Below are positions 48,842-57,401 of a stretch of DNA of 64,000 nucleotides, piece by piece. The notes below the pieces were generated by a model that saw only the letters and a program-made list of their open reading frames with translations, searched no databases and was not told the origin of the DNA. How positions within the stretch are numbered: position 1 is the first letter of the stretch; each line of letters begins with the position of its first letter. The DNA comes from H17-190 sp034435615 (GTDB taxonomy: Bacteria; Chloroflexota; Dehalococcoidia; SM23-28-2; HRBIN24). Where the stretch lies: positions 1 to 64,000 of the forward strand of contig DAOTWZ010000009.1 in assembly GCA_034435615.1 (NCBI GenBank). The letters are read 5' to 3'. The position numbers and the translations under genes are program-made.

Positions 48842-49696
48842 ATGGGTGGGCGTGCGAGCGGTCTGCTGGCGGTGGCGGTCGCCATCGCCCTCGCGCTAGG
48901 GTGCGGGGGAGGGACTCCGCTGGCGCCGTCGGCCCAGGAGGGCCCCCCAGGCCCCGGCGAGGGGGCCAGCAGCGTCCCCCAGGCCGGACCCTCCCCGGCC
49001 CTCCAGGAGGCTACGGGACGCGGCCGTATCTGTCTCGATCCCGGCCATGACGCCCGCTACCCCGGCGCCAGCGCCAGGGACGCCACCGGGCGTGTCCTGT
49101 TCGACGAGCATGTGCTGACTCTCCAGGTGGCCTACCGCCTGAAGCCCCTCCTGGAGGCCCAGGGGTTCCTGGTCTGCGTGACTCGTGACGAGCAGGGAGA
49201 ACTGCTCCCTCAGGGCCGGGACGAGGACGGCAACGGTCGCATCGAGGCGTGGGAGAGGGCGCAGGCCAAGATAGACTTCCTCAACGCCTTCGCCCCCCAG
49301 GTGCTGGTATCCATCCACTTCAACGGGCTCTCCGACCCCTCCGTCAGAGGGAGCGAGGTCTACTACTCCGATACCGGCCCCTGGATGGAGGAGAACCGTC
49401 TCCTGGCCCGGACGCTCCTGTACTCGCTGGTGGAGGCGCTGCAGGCCGCCGGGCACGCGGCGGTGGACCGCGGCATCAAGAGCGACAACTACAAGCCTTA
49501 CGGTCGTCTCTACGTCCTGGGCAACAACGACCGTCTGGTGCGCAAAGGGACGTGGCAGGCGGGGGCCCTGGTGGAAGTGCTCTTCCTCAGCAACCCTGTC
49601 GATGTTGCTTTCCTGCAGCGGCCGGACGCCCTGGAAGTGATCAGCCAGGGGCTCCTCCGGGGCATCGTGCGCTTCTGGGAGGAGCGCTCGCCTTGA
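48842..49696 (+). CDS. N-acetylmuramoyl-L-alanine amidase, lipoprotein
   Basis: A 284-residue amidase_3 enzyme that removes stem peptides from peptidoglycan. The ATG at 48842 (after GGGAGCAGGGGA) gives a lipoprotein signal with Cys21 in the lipobox (LALGC), then a Pro/Ala/Ser linker. Catalytic zinc residues are His in LDPGHD (about residue 68), Glu in FDEH (about 90) and His in SIHFNG (about 160); the late glutamate is in VEVLFLSN (about 244). A longer in-frame start at 48776 would bury the signal. Confidence 0.87.
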   Translation: MGGRASGLLAVAVAIALALGCGGGTPLAPSAQEGPPGPGEGASSVPQAGPSPALQEATGRGRICLDPGHDARYPGASARDATGRVLFDEHVLTLQVAYRLKPLLEAQGFLVCVTRDEQGELLPQGRDEDGNGRIEAWERAQAKIDFLNAFAPQVLVSIHFNGLSDPSVRGSEVYYSDTGPWMEENRLLARTLLYSLVEALQAAGHAAVDRGIKSDNYKPYGRLYVLGNNDRLVRKGTWQAGALVEVLFLSNPVDVAFLQRPDALEVISQGLLRGIVRFWEERSP

Positions 49697-49703
49697 CAGG
49701 GGC

Positions 49704-49747
49704 GGCGCCGGGGCCTATATAGCCGTCAAACGGCCCTCGGCGGCGCC
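49704..49747. terminator. Large GC hairpin after the amidase gene
   Basis: GGCGCC (49704-49709) plus GGGCC pairs with GGCCC and GGCGCC (49742-49747) around an AT-richer loop. It begins eight bases after the amidase stop. No T-run follows, so termination activity is uncertain. The remainder of 49697-49865 shows nothing else. Confidence 0.35.
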
Positions 49748-49865
49748 GACAGGGGGTGATGCCCGGGGTGGAAAGGGACTACATCGTCCGTCGCAGCGTC
49801 GGGTAGGGGACCGGGGCCCGCCGCCCCGGCCAGCGGACGGCAGGCGCAGGAGAGGAGGCGACACC

Positions 49866-50897
49866 ATGGAGGCGCCATCTGTCCGGTTCGGCCTCTGGTA
49901 TGACTTCCGCAGCCCTCCCCAGTGGGGGATACCCTTCGGCCAGCTCTACCGTGAGAACCTGGAGCAGATCCGGTGGGCAGAGACGCTGGGTTACGGCTCC
50001 GTCTGGCTGTCCGAGCACCACTTCGCCGAGGACGGTTACCTGCCATCGTTGGCGGTGATGGCGGGGGCCATCCTGGGCTGCACCAGGGAGATGCTGGTAG
50101 GGACGGCCGCCCTGTTGCTGCCCCTCCACAATCCGGTCCGGGTGGCCGAGGACGCCGCTGTCCTCAGCCTGCTCTCGGGCGGGAGGTTCGTCCTGGGGGT
50201 GGCCATGGGCTACGTGGAGGAGGAGTTCCACGGCTTCGGCATACCGCGCCGCAACCGCCCCAGCCTCCTGGAAGAGGGGGTGCAGGTCATCCGCCGGGCC
50301 TGGAAGGGGCAGGCGCTGGGCTTCACGGGCCGGCGCTACCGCTTTCCCGGGGTGGTGGTGACGCCGGCGCCGGAGAAGGAGCCGCTGCTGGCCACCGCCG
50401 CCCTCCAGGAGCCGGGCATCCGCCGGGCGGCCCGGCTGGAGGCGGCCGGCCTCAGCGAGGGCTTCGTGGCCGCCAACAGCGCCGCCCTCCCCATCTATCT
50501 GCAGGCGCTGCAGGAGGCGGGAGGCGACCCGCAACGGACGAACCTCTTCGTGGGCCTGTGGTGCGTGGTGGACGAAGACCCGGAGCGGGCCTGGCAGGAG
50601 GTGGGGCCCCACGCCCTCTATCAGATGAACGTCTACGTCCGCTGGGGGGCCTTCGCGGCGCCCGTCTTTGAGGACCCTGCCCAGTTGCTGGAGGTGGGGG
50701 CCTACCAGGCCCTGGACGGCGAGGCCGCTGCCAAGGAGATAACCTCTCTTTTGCGCCAGTACCCCCAGGTGCGGGACGTCTACCTGTGGGCTCGCTTCCC
50801 GGGCGAGGGGGTCCGGACCAGCGCCCGGCGCGTAGAGTACTTCGCCAGGAAGGTCATTCCTCAGGTGAGCGCCCTCCTCCGGGAGGGGAGGGGGTAA
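49866..50897 (+). CDS. LLM-class (luciferase-like) flavin-dependent oxidoreductase
   Basis: A 343-residue F420- or FMN-dependent monooxygenase-type barrel. Family marks: IRWAETLGYGSVWLSEHHF (about 36), LLLPLHNPVRVAEDAAVLSLLSGGRF (about 84) and a late Arg-rich FMN contact. The ATG follows GGAGAGGAGG. The substrate is unknown; relatives act on alkanes, sulfonates or F420 substrates. A type II NADH dehydrogenase gene follows almost immediately. Confidence 0.85.
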   Translation: MEAPSVRFGLWYDFRSPPQWGIPFGQLYRENLEQIRWAETLGYGSVWLSEHHFAEDGYLPSLAVMAGAILGCTREMLVGTAALLLPLHNPVRVAEDAAVLSLLSGGRFVLGVAMGYVEEEFHGFGIPRRNRPSLLEEGVQVIRRAWKGQALGFTGRRYRFPGVVVTPAPEKEPLLATAALQEPGIRRAARLEAAGLSEGFVAANSAALPIYLQALQEAGGDPQRTNLFVGLWCVVDEDPERAWQEVGPHALYQMNVYVRWGAFAAPVFEDPAQLLEVGAYQALDGEAAAKEITSLLRQYPQVRDVYLWARFPGEGVRTSARRVEYFARKVIPQVSALLREGRG

Positions 50898-50989
50898 AGG
50901 GGGGCGACGGCCTGGGCAGGGCGAGGACAGGCCCGGGGGAGGTCGTCGAAAAGAGGGCGGCCGGCGCTCCCCCCGACAGGCGACCCTCC

Positions 50990-52234
50990 GTGGTGGTGAT
51001 AGGGGCCGGCTTCGGCGGCCTGCGGGTGGCCCGCGGCCTGGCCCGCCTACCTGTCGACGTCACTGTCGTCGATCAGAACAACTATCACCTGTTCGTGCCC
51101 CTCCTCTATCAGGTGGCCACCGCCGGTCTGGAGGCGGAGGAGATAGCGCAGCCGGTGCGCCGCATCCTGTCCGGGCAGGGGAACCTGCGCTTCCGCCTGG
51201 GGCGGGTGACGGGCGTGGACCTGGAGGCCGGGCTGGTCCGCACCGATACCTGCGAGCTGCCCTACGATTTCCTAGTCATCGCCGCTGGCAGCACCACCAA
51301 CTACTTCGGGCTGGAGTCGGTGGAGCGGACGGCCTGCACCCTTCGCACCCTGGACGATGCGGAAATGGTGCGCGACCGCCTCCTCTCGGCCCTCGAGGAG
51401 GCAGTGGCGACAGACGATCCCGTCCGCCGACGGGAGCTGATGACCTTCGTCTGTGTGGGCGGCGGCCCTACCGGCGTGGAGCTGGCGGGTGCCCTGGCGG
51501 AGCTGCGGCGGCACGTCCTGCCCCGGGACTATCCGGAGTTGGCAGCCAGCGACCTCCGCATCGTCCTGCTGGAGGCGACGGATCGCCTCCTCCCCGGCTT
51601 CCGCCAGAGGTCTCAGGCCCGTGCCCTGGAGCAACTGGTGCGCATGGGCGTGGAGGTGCGCCTGAACGCGCCGGTGGTGGACGCCGATGAGGGAGGCGTG
51701 ACCCTGAAAGGGGGCGAGCGCATCGGCGCTGGCGTCGTCGTCTGGGTGGCGGGCATGCGGGCGGCGCCGCTGGCGGCTGCCCTGGAGACCCCCAAGGGTC
51801 CGGGCGGTCGGATCATCGTCAGAGAGACGCTGCAGTTGCCCGAACATCCGCGCGTATACGCCATAGGGGACATAGCCCACGTGGAGACGCCCAGGGGACG
51901 CTCCTACCCCATGATGGCGCCGGTGGCCATCCAGCAGGGCGACTTAGTGGTGGAGAACATCCGCCGTCAGCTCGACGGTAAGAAGCCGCGTCGTTTCCGT
52001 TATCGCAACCCGGGGGCGATGGCTACCATAGGGCGACAGTCGGCGGTGGCGGAGGTCTACGGACTCCAGTTCGGCGGCCTCTTCGCCTGGGTGCTGTGGC
52101 TGGCCGTCCACCTGTTCTGGCTCATAGGGCTGCGCAACCGCATCCTGGTGCTGGTCAACTGGGCCTGGAACTACTTCACCTATGACCGCAGCGTGCGCAT
52201 CATCCGTCGTCGCTCCCCGGCACGGGGGAGATAG
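50990..52234 (+). CDS. ndh: Type II NADH dehydrogenase (NAD(P)/FAD-dependent, membrane-anchored)
   Basis: Non-proton-pumping NADH:quinone oxidoreductase, 414 residues from the GTG at 50990. FAD-binding VVVIGAGFGGLRVARGLA opens the protein, NYHLFVPLLYQVATAGLE follows, and NADH-binding FVCVGGGPTGVELAGAL lies at about 155. The C-terminus has a hydrophobic anchor (FAWVLWLAVHLFWLIGL) then WNYFTYDRSVRII, as in mycobacterial and actinobacterial Ndh. The start is uncertain: the frame stays open upstream to 50898 without ATG. It recycles NADH without the rest of complex I in this window. Confidence 0.85.
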   Translation: MVVIGAGFGGLRVARGLARLPVDVTVVDQNNYHLFVPLLYQVATAGLEAEEIAQPVRRILSGQGNLRFRLGRVTGVDLEAGLVRTDTCELPYDFLVIAAGSTTNYFGLESVERTACTLRTLDDAEMVRDRLLSALEEAVATDDPVRRRELMTFVCVGGGPTGVELAGALAELRRHVLPRDYPELAASDLRIVLLEATDRLLPGFRQRSQARALEQLVRMGVEVRLNAPVVDADEGGVTLKGGERIGAGVVVWVAGMRAAPLAAALETPKGPGGRIIVRETLQLPEHPRVYAIGDIAHVETPRGRSYPMMAPVAIQQGDLVVENIRRQLDGKKPRRFRYRNPGAMATIGRQSAVAEVYGLQFGGLFAWVLWLAVHLFWLIGLRNRILVLVNWAWNYFTYDRSVRIIRRRSPARGR

Positions 52235-52448
52235 TGCGCTCAGCCCCGAAGACCATGCACGAGCGGCAGGCTGCGCGGGCGCCCGCGCTCCATGATGGCA
52301 TGGTCACGTCAGCGGCGCTGCGGTGGGGGGAGAAGCGAAGGACGGTGCCAGGCACGGCCTCGGCCACGCCGGTGCGGGCGAAAGAGTCATCTGCAGTGGC
52401 CTCAGGGTACCCCACGCCAGGCCAGAAGGCCCATCCTGGCCCAGGCCC

Positions 52449-52524
52449 TGGAGCGGGCGACGGGACTCGAACCCGCGACCCTCTGCTTGGGAAGCAGATG
52501 CTCTGCCGACTGAGCTACGCCCGC
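52449..52524 (-). tRNA. tRNA-Gly (anticodon CCC)
   Basis: Complete cloverleaf on the minus strand: acceptor GCGGGCG (52524-52518) with CGCCCGC (52459-52453), D arm GTAGCTCAGTCGGCAGAGC, anticodon stem TCTGC/GCAGA with loop TTCCCAA placing CCC at 52491-52489, T arm with GGTTCGAGTCC, discriminator T, and encoded CCA (52451-52449). The 214 bases before it (52235-52448) hold only a perfect 16-base GC palindrome at 52273-52288 and no clear gene. Confidence 0.96.
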
Positions 52525-52560
52525 TCCTGCTCGGCGGGAACCTCCCCGCCGGCCCTTATT

Positions 52561-53397
52561 CTAGGCCTGGTCGCCGCCGCCCGTCAACGGCGCCGGCCCC
52601 TCGCCCCAGCGGGCCCCGGCCCAAACCATCGCCATGGCCAGGAGAAGCAGGGTGGCCCCCAGGGCGCTCAGGGCCAGATAATTGCGCAGAGGTATGGCCA
52701 TAGCGTCGACGCCGATCTGCAGCATGCCCTGGACGAAGGCGTCGTCGGTGTCCTGGGCGGAGCGGAGGCCGAAGCGGATCGCCACCGTAGCCGCCAGCAA
52801 GGGGAGAGAGGAGCCCAGGAGGACGCCGCCCAGGGCCGCCAGCCGGCCAGCCCAGGAGGCGAGGGAGGTCAGGAGCAGCAGGCAGAGGGCCAGGGCCACC
52901 AGGCCTGAGACCACGGCCAGCCCCACCAGCCAGCGGTGAGTCTCCTCCGTGATGATCCCCAGCCCGCGGTCTATGGCCCGCGCCGCTGAGACCTGCCCCA
53001 GCTCCCGCCTCGCCTCGGGGTCGGAGGCGAGGACGTCCAGGCCGTCCTCGTATGCCCTCTTGGAGCCCTCTGCCACTAGCAAGGTCCGCAACGCCTCCCC
53101 CTGGAGCGTCCGGGCCTGCTCCGGCGTCACCTCCACCGGGATGGGGAAATCGGGCACCAGGACGGGCCCGCTCCCGTCCGTCTGGGACGCTCGCAGGGAG
53201 CGCTCGATCTCCGGCAGGGCGGCGTCCAGGTCGGTCAGGACGACGATGACCCGGGAGAGAAGCCTCTTCCCCACACCCTCGGCCGTCAGTTGGGCGCCGC
53301 TCAGGACGGCCAGGAAGACGGCGGTCACCAGGGTCGCCAGGACGCCCAGGACTATCAGGTAGAACTGGCGCAGAAGGGGGGTGCCGTTTCCCCTCAT
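52561..53397 (-). CDS. Membrane protein with N- and C-terminal membrane segments, unknown family
   Basis: A 278-residue protein. One membrane segment at residues 10-33, then a soluble region of about 110 residues (with LTDLDAALPEIERSL), then two to three segments between about 155 and 260. It could be a sensor-like or adhesin-like envelope protein. Overlaps the RDD gene as ATGA, so the two are co-translated. I recognise no family. Confidence 0.6.
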   Translation of the reverse strand: MRGNGTPLLRQFYLIVLGVLATLVTAVFLAVLSGAQLTAEGVGKRLLSRVIVVLTDLDAALPEIERSLRASQTDGSGPVLVPDFPIPVEVTPEQARTLQGEALRTLLVAEGSKRAYEDGLDVLASDPEARRELGQVSAARAIDRGLGIITEETHRWLVGLAVVSGLVALALCLLLLTSLASWAGRLAALGGVLLGSSLPLLAATVAIRFGLRSAQDTDDAFVQGMLQIGVDAMAIPLRNYLALSALGATLLLLAMAMVWAGARWGEGPAPLTGGGDQA

Positions 53398-53909
53398 GAG
53401 AGATCGACGACCATGGTGCCGGCCAGGAGGTCGGGGAGGCCGCGGCGCCGGCGGTCCACCAGCGCCGGGAGGTAGCCCAGGACGGGGAAGGCCAGCGCTA
53501 TGACGTAGCCGATGAATCGGACCAGCGCTACCGCCAGACCCAGAGGTCGCCCGTCCTGACGGACCACCTTCACCCTTACCGCCATCTGGCCCACCGTCTG
53601 CCCCCGCCAGGCCCAGAGGGCGATGTGGTAGAGAGGGACGAAGGCTAGCCAGCCCAGGACGATGAAGATGGCGGTGTTGACGGCGGCATCGGAGTCGGTG
53701 CTGCCCCAGCCGGTGCGCAGGAGCACCTGCAGTCCGGCCACCACCAGGAAGGCCATGAAGGTGGAGGCCAGGACGATGATATCCAGCACGAAGGAGACCG
53801 CCCGCACTCCCAGCCCCGCCGGCTGCCAGCGGGGCTGCGGGCTGGCCTGACCGTTCCCCTGAAGGCTGCGCATCACGGGGCTGTAGACATAGCGGTTGCG
53901 CCTGCTCAT
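53394..53909 (-). CDS. RDD-family membrane protein
   Basis: A 171-residue protein with three membrane segments. The family pattern appears in AGLGVRAVSFVLDIIVLA (about residue 30), with the Arg and Asp of RDD, and in GWLAFVPLYHIALWAWRGQTVGQMAVRVKVV (about 85-115). RDD proteins are small transporters or accessory proteins, some linked to Na+/H+ exchange. It leads a two-gene operon with the membrane protein at 52561. Confidence 0.82.
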   Translation of the reverse strand: MSRRNRYVYSPVMRSLQGNGQASPQPRWQPAGLGVRAVSFVLDIIVLASTFMAFLVVAGLQVLLRTGWGSTDSDAAVNTAIFIVLGWLAFVPLYHIALWAWRGQTVGQMAVRVKVVRQDGRPLGLAVALVRFIGYVIALAFPVLGYLPALVDRRRRGLPDLLAGTMVVDLS

Positions 53910-53960
53910 GGGCCAGCGGGGATTATAGCACGGGCCATCACGATGCTGAACGCGGCCATC

Positions 53961-55193
53961 TCAGCCCCGGGCCAGGAGGGCGGCTGTCAGGTAGAGAAGG
54001 ACGACGGGGCGCCGCAGCGCCACGAGGGCCAGCGGCCCCAGACCTGGCAGCGCCGTGGCCATCCGCAGCAGCGTACGGGACGGATAGTCGATGTCGGCGT
54101 GGCGGACCGCGATCCCCCTCAGGCCGGGCCGGGAGAGGGTGCGGGCCAGCATCTCCAGCTCCGCCTCGCCCAGGGAGAGCCCCAGCCGACGAAGCCAGCG
54201 GCTGCGGGCCAGCTCCCGGCCCAGGGCCCGACGCCAGGCCCGCTCGTAGCGAGAGAGGAAGGAGGCGGAGAGGTCGTCGGCGGCCAGGGCAGTGGCCGCC
54301 GTCTCGGCGCAGTGGCGGGCAGCCACCAGGCTGGTGTAGATGCCTCCCCCGGAGAAGGGCTTCACCTGGCCGGCGGCGTCACCCACCAGCAGCACGTGGT
54401 CGCCGTAGGTGCGGGCGGCCGGGGCCAGGGGGATCGTCCCGCCGTAGAAGCGCACCTCCTCCACCTGACCCAGCAGACGAGGGAAGCTCTCGCGCAGGCG
54501 TCGGTAGCAGCGCAGGGGCTCCCCAGCGCCCCCGTAGCAGCCGATGCCCAGCCGGGCCAGGCCGTCCCCCGCCGGGATGATCCAGCCGAACCAGCCCGGG
54601 GCCAGGCTTGGCCCTACGAAGACGTGGACGAAGTCCTGGCGCGGGGTGCGCACTCTGGCCTCTACTCCCAGCGCCTGCACTCGCTCCACTGGCCGCGGTA
54701 GGCCCAGGCTGCGGGCCACCCGGGAGTGGGCGCCATCGGCGCCGACGACGAGGCGAGCGGCCAGCCGCCCCTGATGGCCGTTCCGCTGCAGGTGCAACAG
54801 GACGCCACCGGCGATGCGCTCCGCCCCCACCAGGCGGCCGGTGACGGCGTCGGCGCCGGCCTCGTAGGCCTGCTGGGCCAACGCCTGGTCCCAACGGACG
54901 CGGTCTATGGCCACCGCCCGCACCGGCTCCCCACCCAGGGCCGCTTCCCCACCGCCGACGGTGTGCACGAAGGCGCCGCGGAGCTCGTTGCGGACCAGGG
55001 AGGCGTCGTCCACCTCGCCCAGGGCCCAGGTGCGAGGGCTGATGAGCCCCGAGCAGTGGGAAGGCACGCCCACCTGTCGGTGCTCCTCGACGAGGGCCAC
55101 CCGCAGGCCGCGGCGGGCCAGGTCCCGGGCGGTGCGGGAGCCGGCTGGCCCGGCCCCCACCACAGCCACGTCGTAATCGAACCGCACCGTCAT
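53961..55193 (-). CDS. Geranylgeranyl reductase-family flavoprotein
   Basis: A 410-residue FAD-dependent reductase. The start MTVRFDYDVAVVGAGPAGSRTARDLA gives the dinucleotide fold; CSGLISPRTW (about 48-57) is the family Cys-x-Gly-like motif; DHVLLVGDAAGQVKPFSGGGI (about 278) is the FAD end motif. Relatives reduce prenyl chains (archaeal lipids, chlorophyll phytol) or menaquinone side chains. The ATG at 55193 is preferred because the frame upstream is not family-like. The product may be a quinone or polyprenol. Confidence 0.82.
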   Translation of the reverse strand: MTVRFDYDVAVVGAGPAGSRTARDLARRGLRVALVEEHRQVGVPSHCSGLISPRTWALGEVDDASLVRNELRGAFVHTVGGGEAALGGEPVRAVAIDRVRWDQALAQQAYEAGADAVTGRLVGAERIAGGVLLHLQRNGHQGRLAARLVVGADGAHSRVARSLGLPRPVERVQALGVEARVRTPRQDFVHVFVGPSLAPGWFGWIIPAGDGLARLGIGCYGGAGEPLRCYRRLRESFPRLLGQVEEVRFYGGTIPLAPAARTYGDHVLLVGDAAGQVKPFSGGGIYTSLVAARHCAETAATALAADDLSASFLSRYERAWRRALGRELARSRWLRRLGLSLGEAELEMLARTLSRPGLRGIAVRHADIDYPSRTLLRMATALPGLGPLALVALRRPVVLLYLTAALLARG

Positions 55194-55318
55194 CGTCCTG
55201 TGCGACGCCGCTGGCCCGGCCCGCGGGCCAGCCCATAAGAGAACGTCGGCTGCCGCCCGAAGGTATCGCCGGCGGGGCGCTGGGGCCATTATAGCCCCCT
55301 GCCCGCCTGGGCGCCGCC

Positions 55319-56365
55319 TCAGGGTATGCGGAGGCGGTCGCCCTGGCGGATGATGGGATTGGGCCCGCTGAGCCTGTTGAGGGCCTTCACCTGCTCTATC
55401 CAGGCCGGTATCTGGTGCTGGGGGACCCCCAGGTGCTCCGCTACCCCCCACAGCCCCCGCACCCCCTCCGGTCCCACCACGTGGTAGCGTTCCCCGGCGG
55501 GCGGTGCCTGCCCCAGGCGTCCCTCCAGGGCGGCCACCCGTCCCTCCAGGGCAGCCACCCGCGCCGCCAGCTCATCGTACTGGGCGCTCATCGTCTCCTC
55601 CTCCCCGCTCAGCGGCCAGGGGACGGCCGCCACGGCCTCCCACATGGCCGCGTCCATGTGCTCGTAAGACCAGAAGCTGATGCCCGGCGAGCCCCGCTCC
55701 CGCGCCAAGGCGGCGAAGAGGGCCACCTCCTCGGCGGACGGATAGGGGACGCTGCCCTCCCGGTAGAGGCCGGCCACCGGGTAGAGCCGCTGCGGGGAGA
55801 GCCCGTAGGCGGCGTAGTCCTCGTAGGTGAGGGCGAGGGACTCCCGCGGCGGCCGCCGGAAGGCGTTCCAGTAGACCTGGGGCACTGCCCCCTGGCAATG
55901 GTCGATGAAGGCCCTGAAGGGGAAAGACCGGTGGTGGCGGGCCAGGGCGAAGGAGGTGAAGTAGACGGGATAGGAAGCCCCCAGCTCCCGTCGCAGCCCG
56001 CGGCAGAGAGCGAGGGCTGCCGCAGCGTTCTCCTTGAACTCGCCTTCCACGTCCAGCACCAGGAGGTCGGCCTCACCGAAGGTCGCCGTCTCCACGGCCC
56101 GCCGCGTCTCGCCCGCCACATCCCGGCCGTAGAAGTAGCCCCAGCCTCCCACCAGCAGCCCCTCGGCCCGGAGGGCGCGGGCCAGCTCCCGCCAGGGGCG
56201 GCCCTGGTCGAACCAGAAGGGGCCATCGTGAGCTTTCACCAGGGCGCCGCGGCAGCCCGCCCGCCGCAGGCGCTCGGCCACGCGTGAGGTGTCACCGTCG
56301 TCGCAGCGACGCCAGTTCCAGAGCCAGACCCACTTGCCAGCCAGGGTGGCGGCCATGTCGCCCAC
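55319..56365 (-). CDS. TIM-barrel glycosidase-like protein with coiled coil and LysM domain
   Basis: A 348-residue protein without a signal. Residues 1-245 form a barrel of GH25-like or DUF-type hydrolases, with LVLDVEGEFKENAAAALA (about 97-114) carrying acidic residues and PQVYWNAFRR (about 160). A short coiled coil follows (about 253-275: ARVAALEGRVAALEGRLGQ), built by a 21-base tandem repeat in the DNA. A C-terminal LysM-like domain (YHVVGPEGVRGLWGVAEHLGV, then a final RQGDRLRIP) should bind peptidoglycan. Likely a cell-wall hydrolase or phage-lysin relative. Confidence 0.68.
   Translation of the reverse strand: MGDMAATLAGKWVWLWNWRRCDDGDTSRVAERLRRAGCRGALVKAHDGPFWFDQGRPWRELARALRAEGLLVGGWGYFYGRDVAGETRRAVETATFGEADLLVLDVEGEFKENAAAALALCRGLRRELGASYPVYFTSFALARHHRSFPFRAFIDHCQGAVPQVYWNAFRRPPRESLALTYEDYAAYGLSPQRLYPVAGLYREGSVPYPSAEEVALFAALARERGSPGISFWSYEHMDAAMWEAVAAVPWPLSGEEETMSAQYDELAARVAALEGRVAALEGRLGQAPPAGERYHVVGPEGVRGLWGVAEHLGVPQHQIPAWIEQVKALNRLSGPNPIIRQGDRLRIP
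55518..55559. repeat. 21-base tandem duplication within the coiled coil
   Basis: Two adjacent 21-base copies (55518-55538 and 55539-55559) differing by one base. On the minus strand they encode two heptads VAALEGR. The duplication lengthens the coiled coil by exactly two turns and keeps the frame. Confidence 0.85.
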
Positions 56366-56417
56366 AGGATGCCCCGTCGGGCTGGCGTCGCCAAGAGGCG
56401 GCTGGCACCGCGGCCGG

Positions 56418-57389
56418 CTACTTGATGGCCAGGGCGTTGGGGGGCGAGCCGACGCCGCCCGGCAGGTTCAAAGGGGCCGAGGTCAGGAGGAACTCGTAGA
56501 CGCCGTCCCGGGCGCAGTCCTCGGCCAGGTCGTCCAGGTGCCAGAGCTCGCCCAGGGGCATCCCCAGGTAGGCGATGACATAGTAGTGGAGGAAGCCCCG
56601 CTCTCGGGTGGGCGGCCAGGCCTCCACCGTGGGGTTGTCGGCGGCGATGGCGACCACGCCACTGTCCCACAGATAGGCGGCTATCTCCACCGCCGGGCCG
56701 AGGCCGGGGCCGCTGCCCTCGCCGGTGGCGGACTCCCGCGCCAGCCGCTCGCGGCCGGCGGTGTCCAGCTCGTGCCGGTACCAGTGGAGCCAGCCGGTGC
56801 GCACCAGGAGGATATCGCCGCGTCGCAGCGTCACCCCCTGGGCTCGGGCGCAGCCCTCCAGGTCTTCCCGGGTGATGAGCTGGGAAGCCCGGTAGTCCAG
56901 GGCCCGGCCTTGCTGCCGCAGGTAGCGCTCCACGTCCAGCAGCACACCCCGGCCGACGATGCCCCGCCGCGCCCAGTGCTCTATCCCCAGGCGGCCGCCG
57001 CCGGGCCTCACCTCCTCGTCGCCGACGCCGTTGTAGAAGCCGTCCCGCGGGTGGCGGATGTGGCGCAGGCCGTCCCACTGGCTGGAGCCCTGGAGCCAGA
57101 AGCCGTCCAGGTAATCGTCCTTGGCGATGGGGCTGAAATCTATGATGTGGTGCTGGTAGGGTCGCCGACCGAAGAGAGGCGGGTCCGGCAGGTTCAGGGG
57201 CAGGTTCAGGGGGAAGACCGCCCCCTTGCGCACCAGACGAGCCGCCTGCACTACCAGGTCCGGCGTTATGAGGTTCAGGGCGCCCACGTTATCGTCATCA
57301 CCGAAGAGGCCCCAGTTGGAGCCCCTGGGCGCCCCCGGCCGCACCGGGAGCTGGTCAAAGGACGGCAGCCGGTCCAGGTCCATGGCCAT
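56418..57389 (-). CDS. Cyclase-family (kynurenine formamidase-like) hydrolase
   Basis: A 323-residue metal-dependent hydrolase of the cyclase family. NWGLFGDDDNVGALNLITP (about residue 24) is its start motif; QGSSQWDGLRHI (about 101) and LLVRTGW (about 194) are the metal-site and core blocks; the end LLTSAPLNLPGGVGSPPNALAI is typical. The usual His-x-Gly-Thr-His metal motif is altered to SQWDGLRH, as in a subfamily seen in actinobacteria. The substrate is unknown. Confidence 0.8.
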   Translation of the reverse strand: MAMDLDRLPSFDQLPVRPGAPRGSNWGLFGDDDNVGALNLITPDLVVQAARLVRKGAVFPLNLPLNLPDPPLFGRRPYQHHIIDFSPIAKDDYLDGFWLQGSSQWDGLRHIRHPRDGFYNGVGDEEVRPGGGRLGIEHWARRGIVGRGVLLDVERYLRQQGRALDYRASQLITREDLEGCARAQGVTLRRGDILLVRTGWLHWYRHELDTAGRERLARESATGEGSGPGLGPAVEIAAYLWDSGVVAIAADNPTVEAWPPTRERGFLHYYVIAYLGMPLGELWHLDDLAEDCARDGVYEFLLTSAPLNLPGGVGSPPNALAIK

Positions 57390-57401
57390 CTCTACCCTCC
57401 T

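Noticed and set aside
52200..52415. A 71-codon minus-strand open frame before tRNA-Gly
   Set aside because: It runs into the ndh coding end, has no good ribosome site and no recognisable protein pattern.
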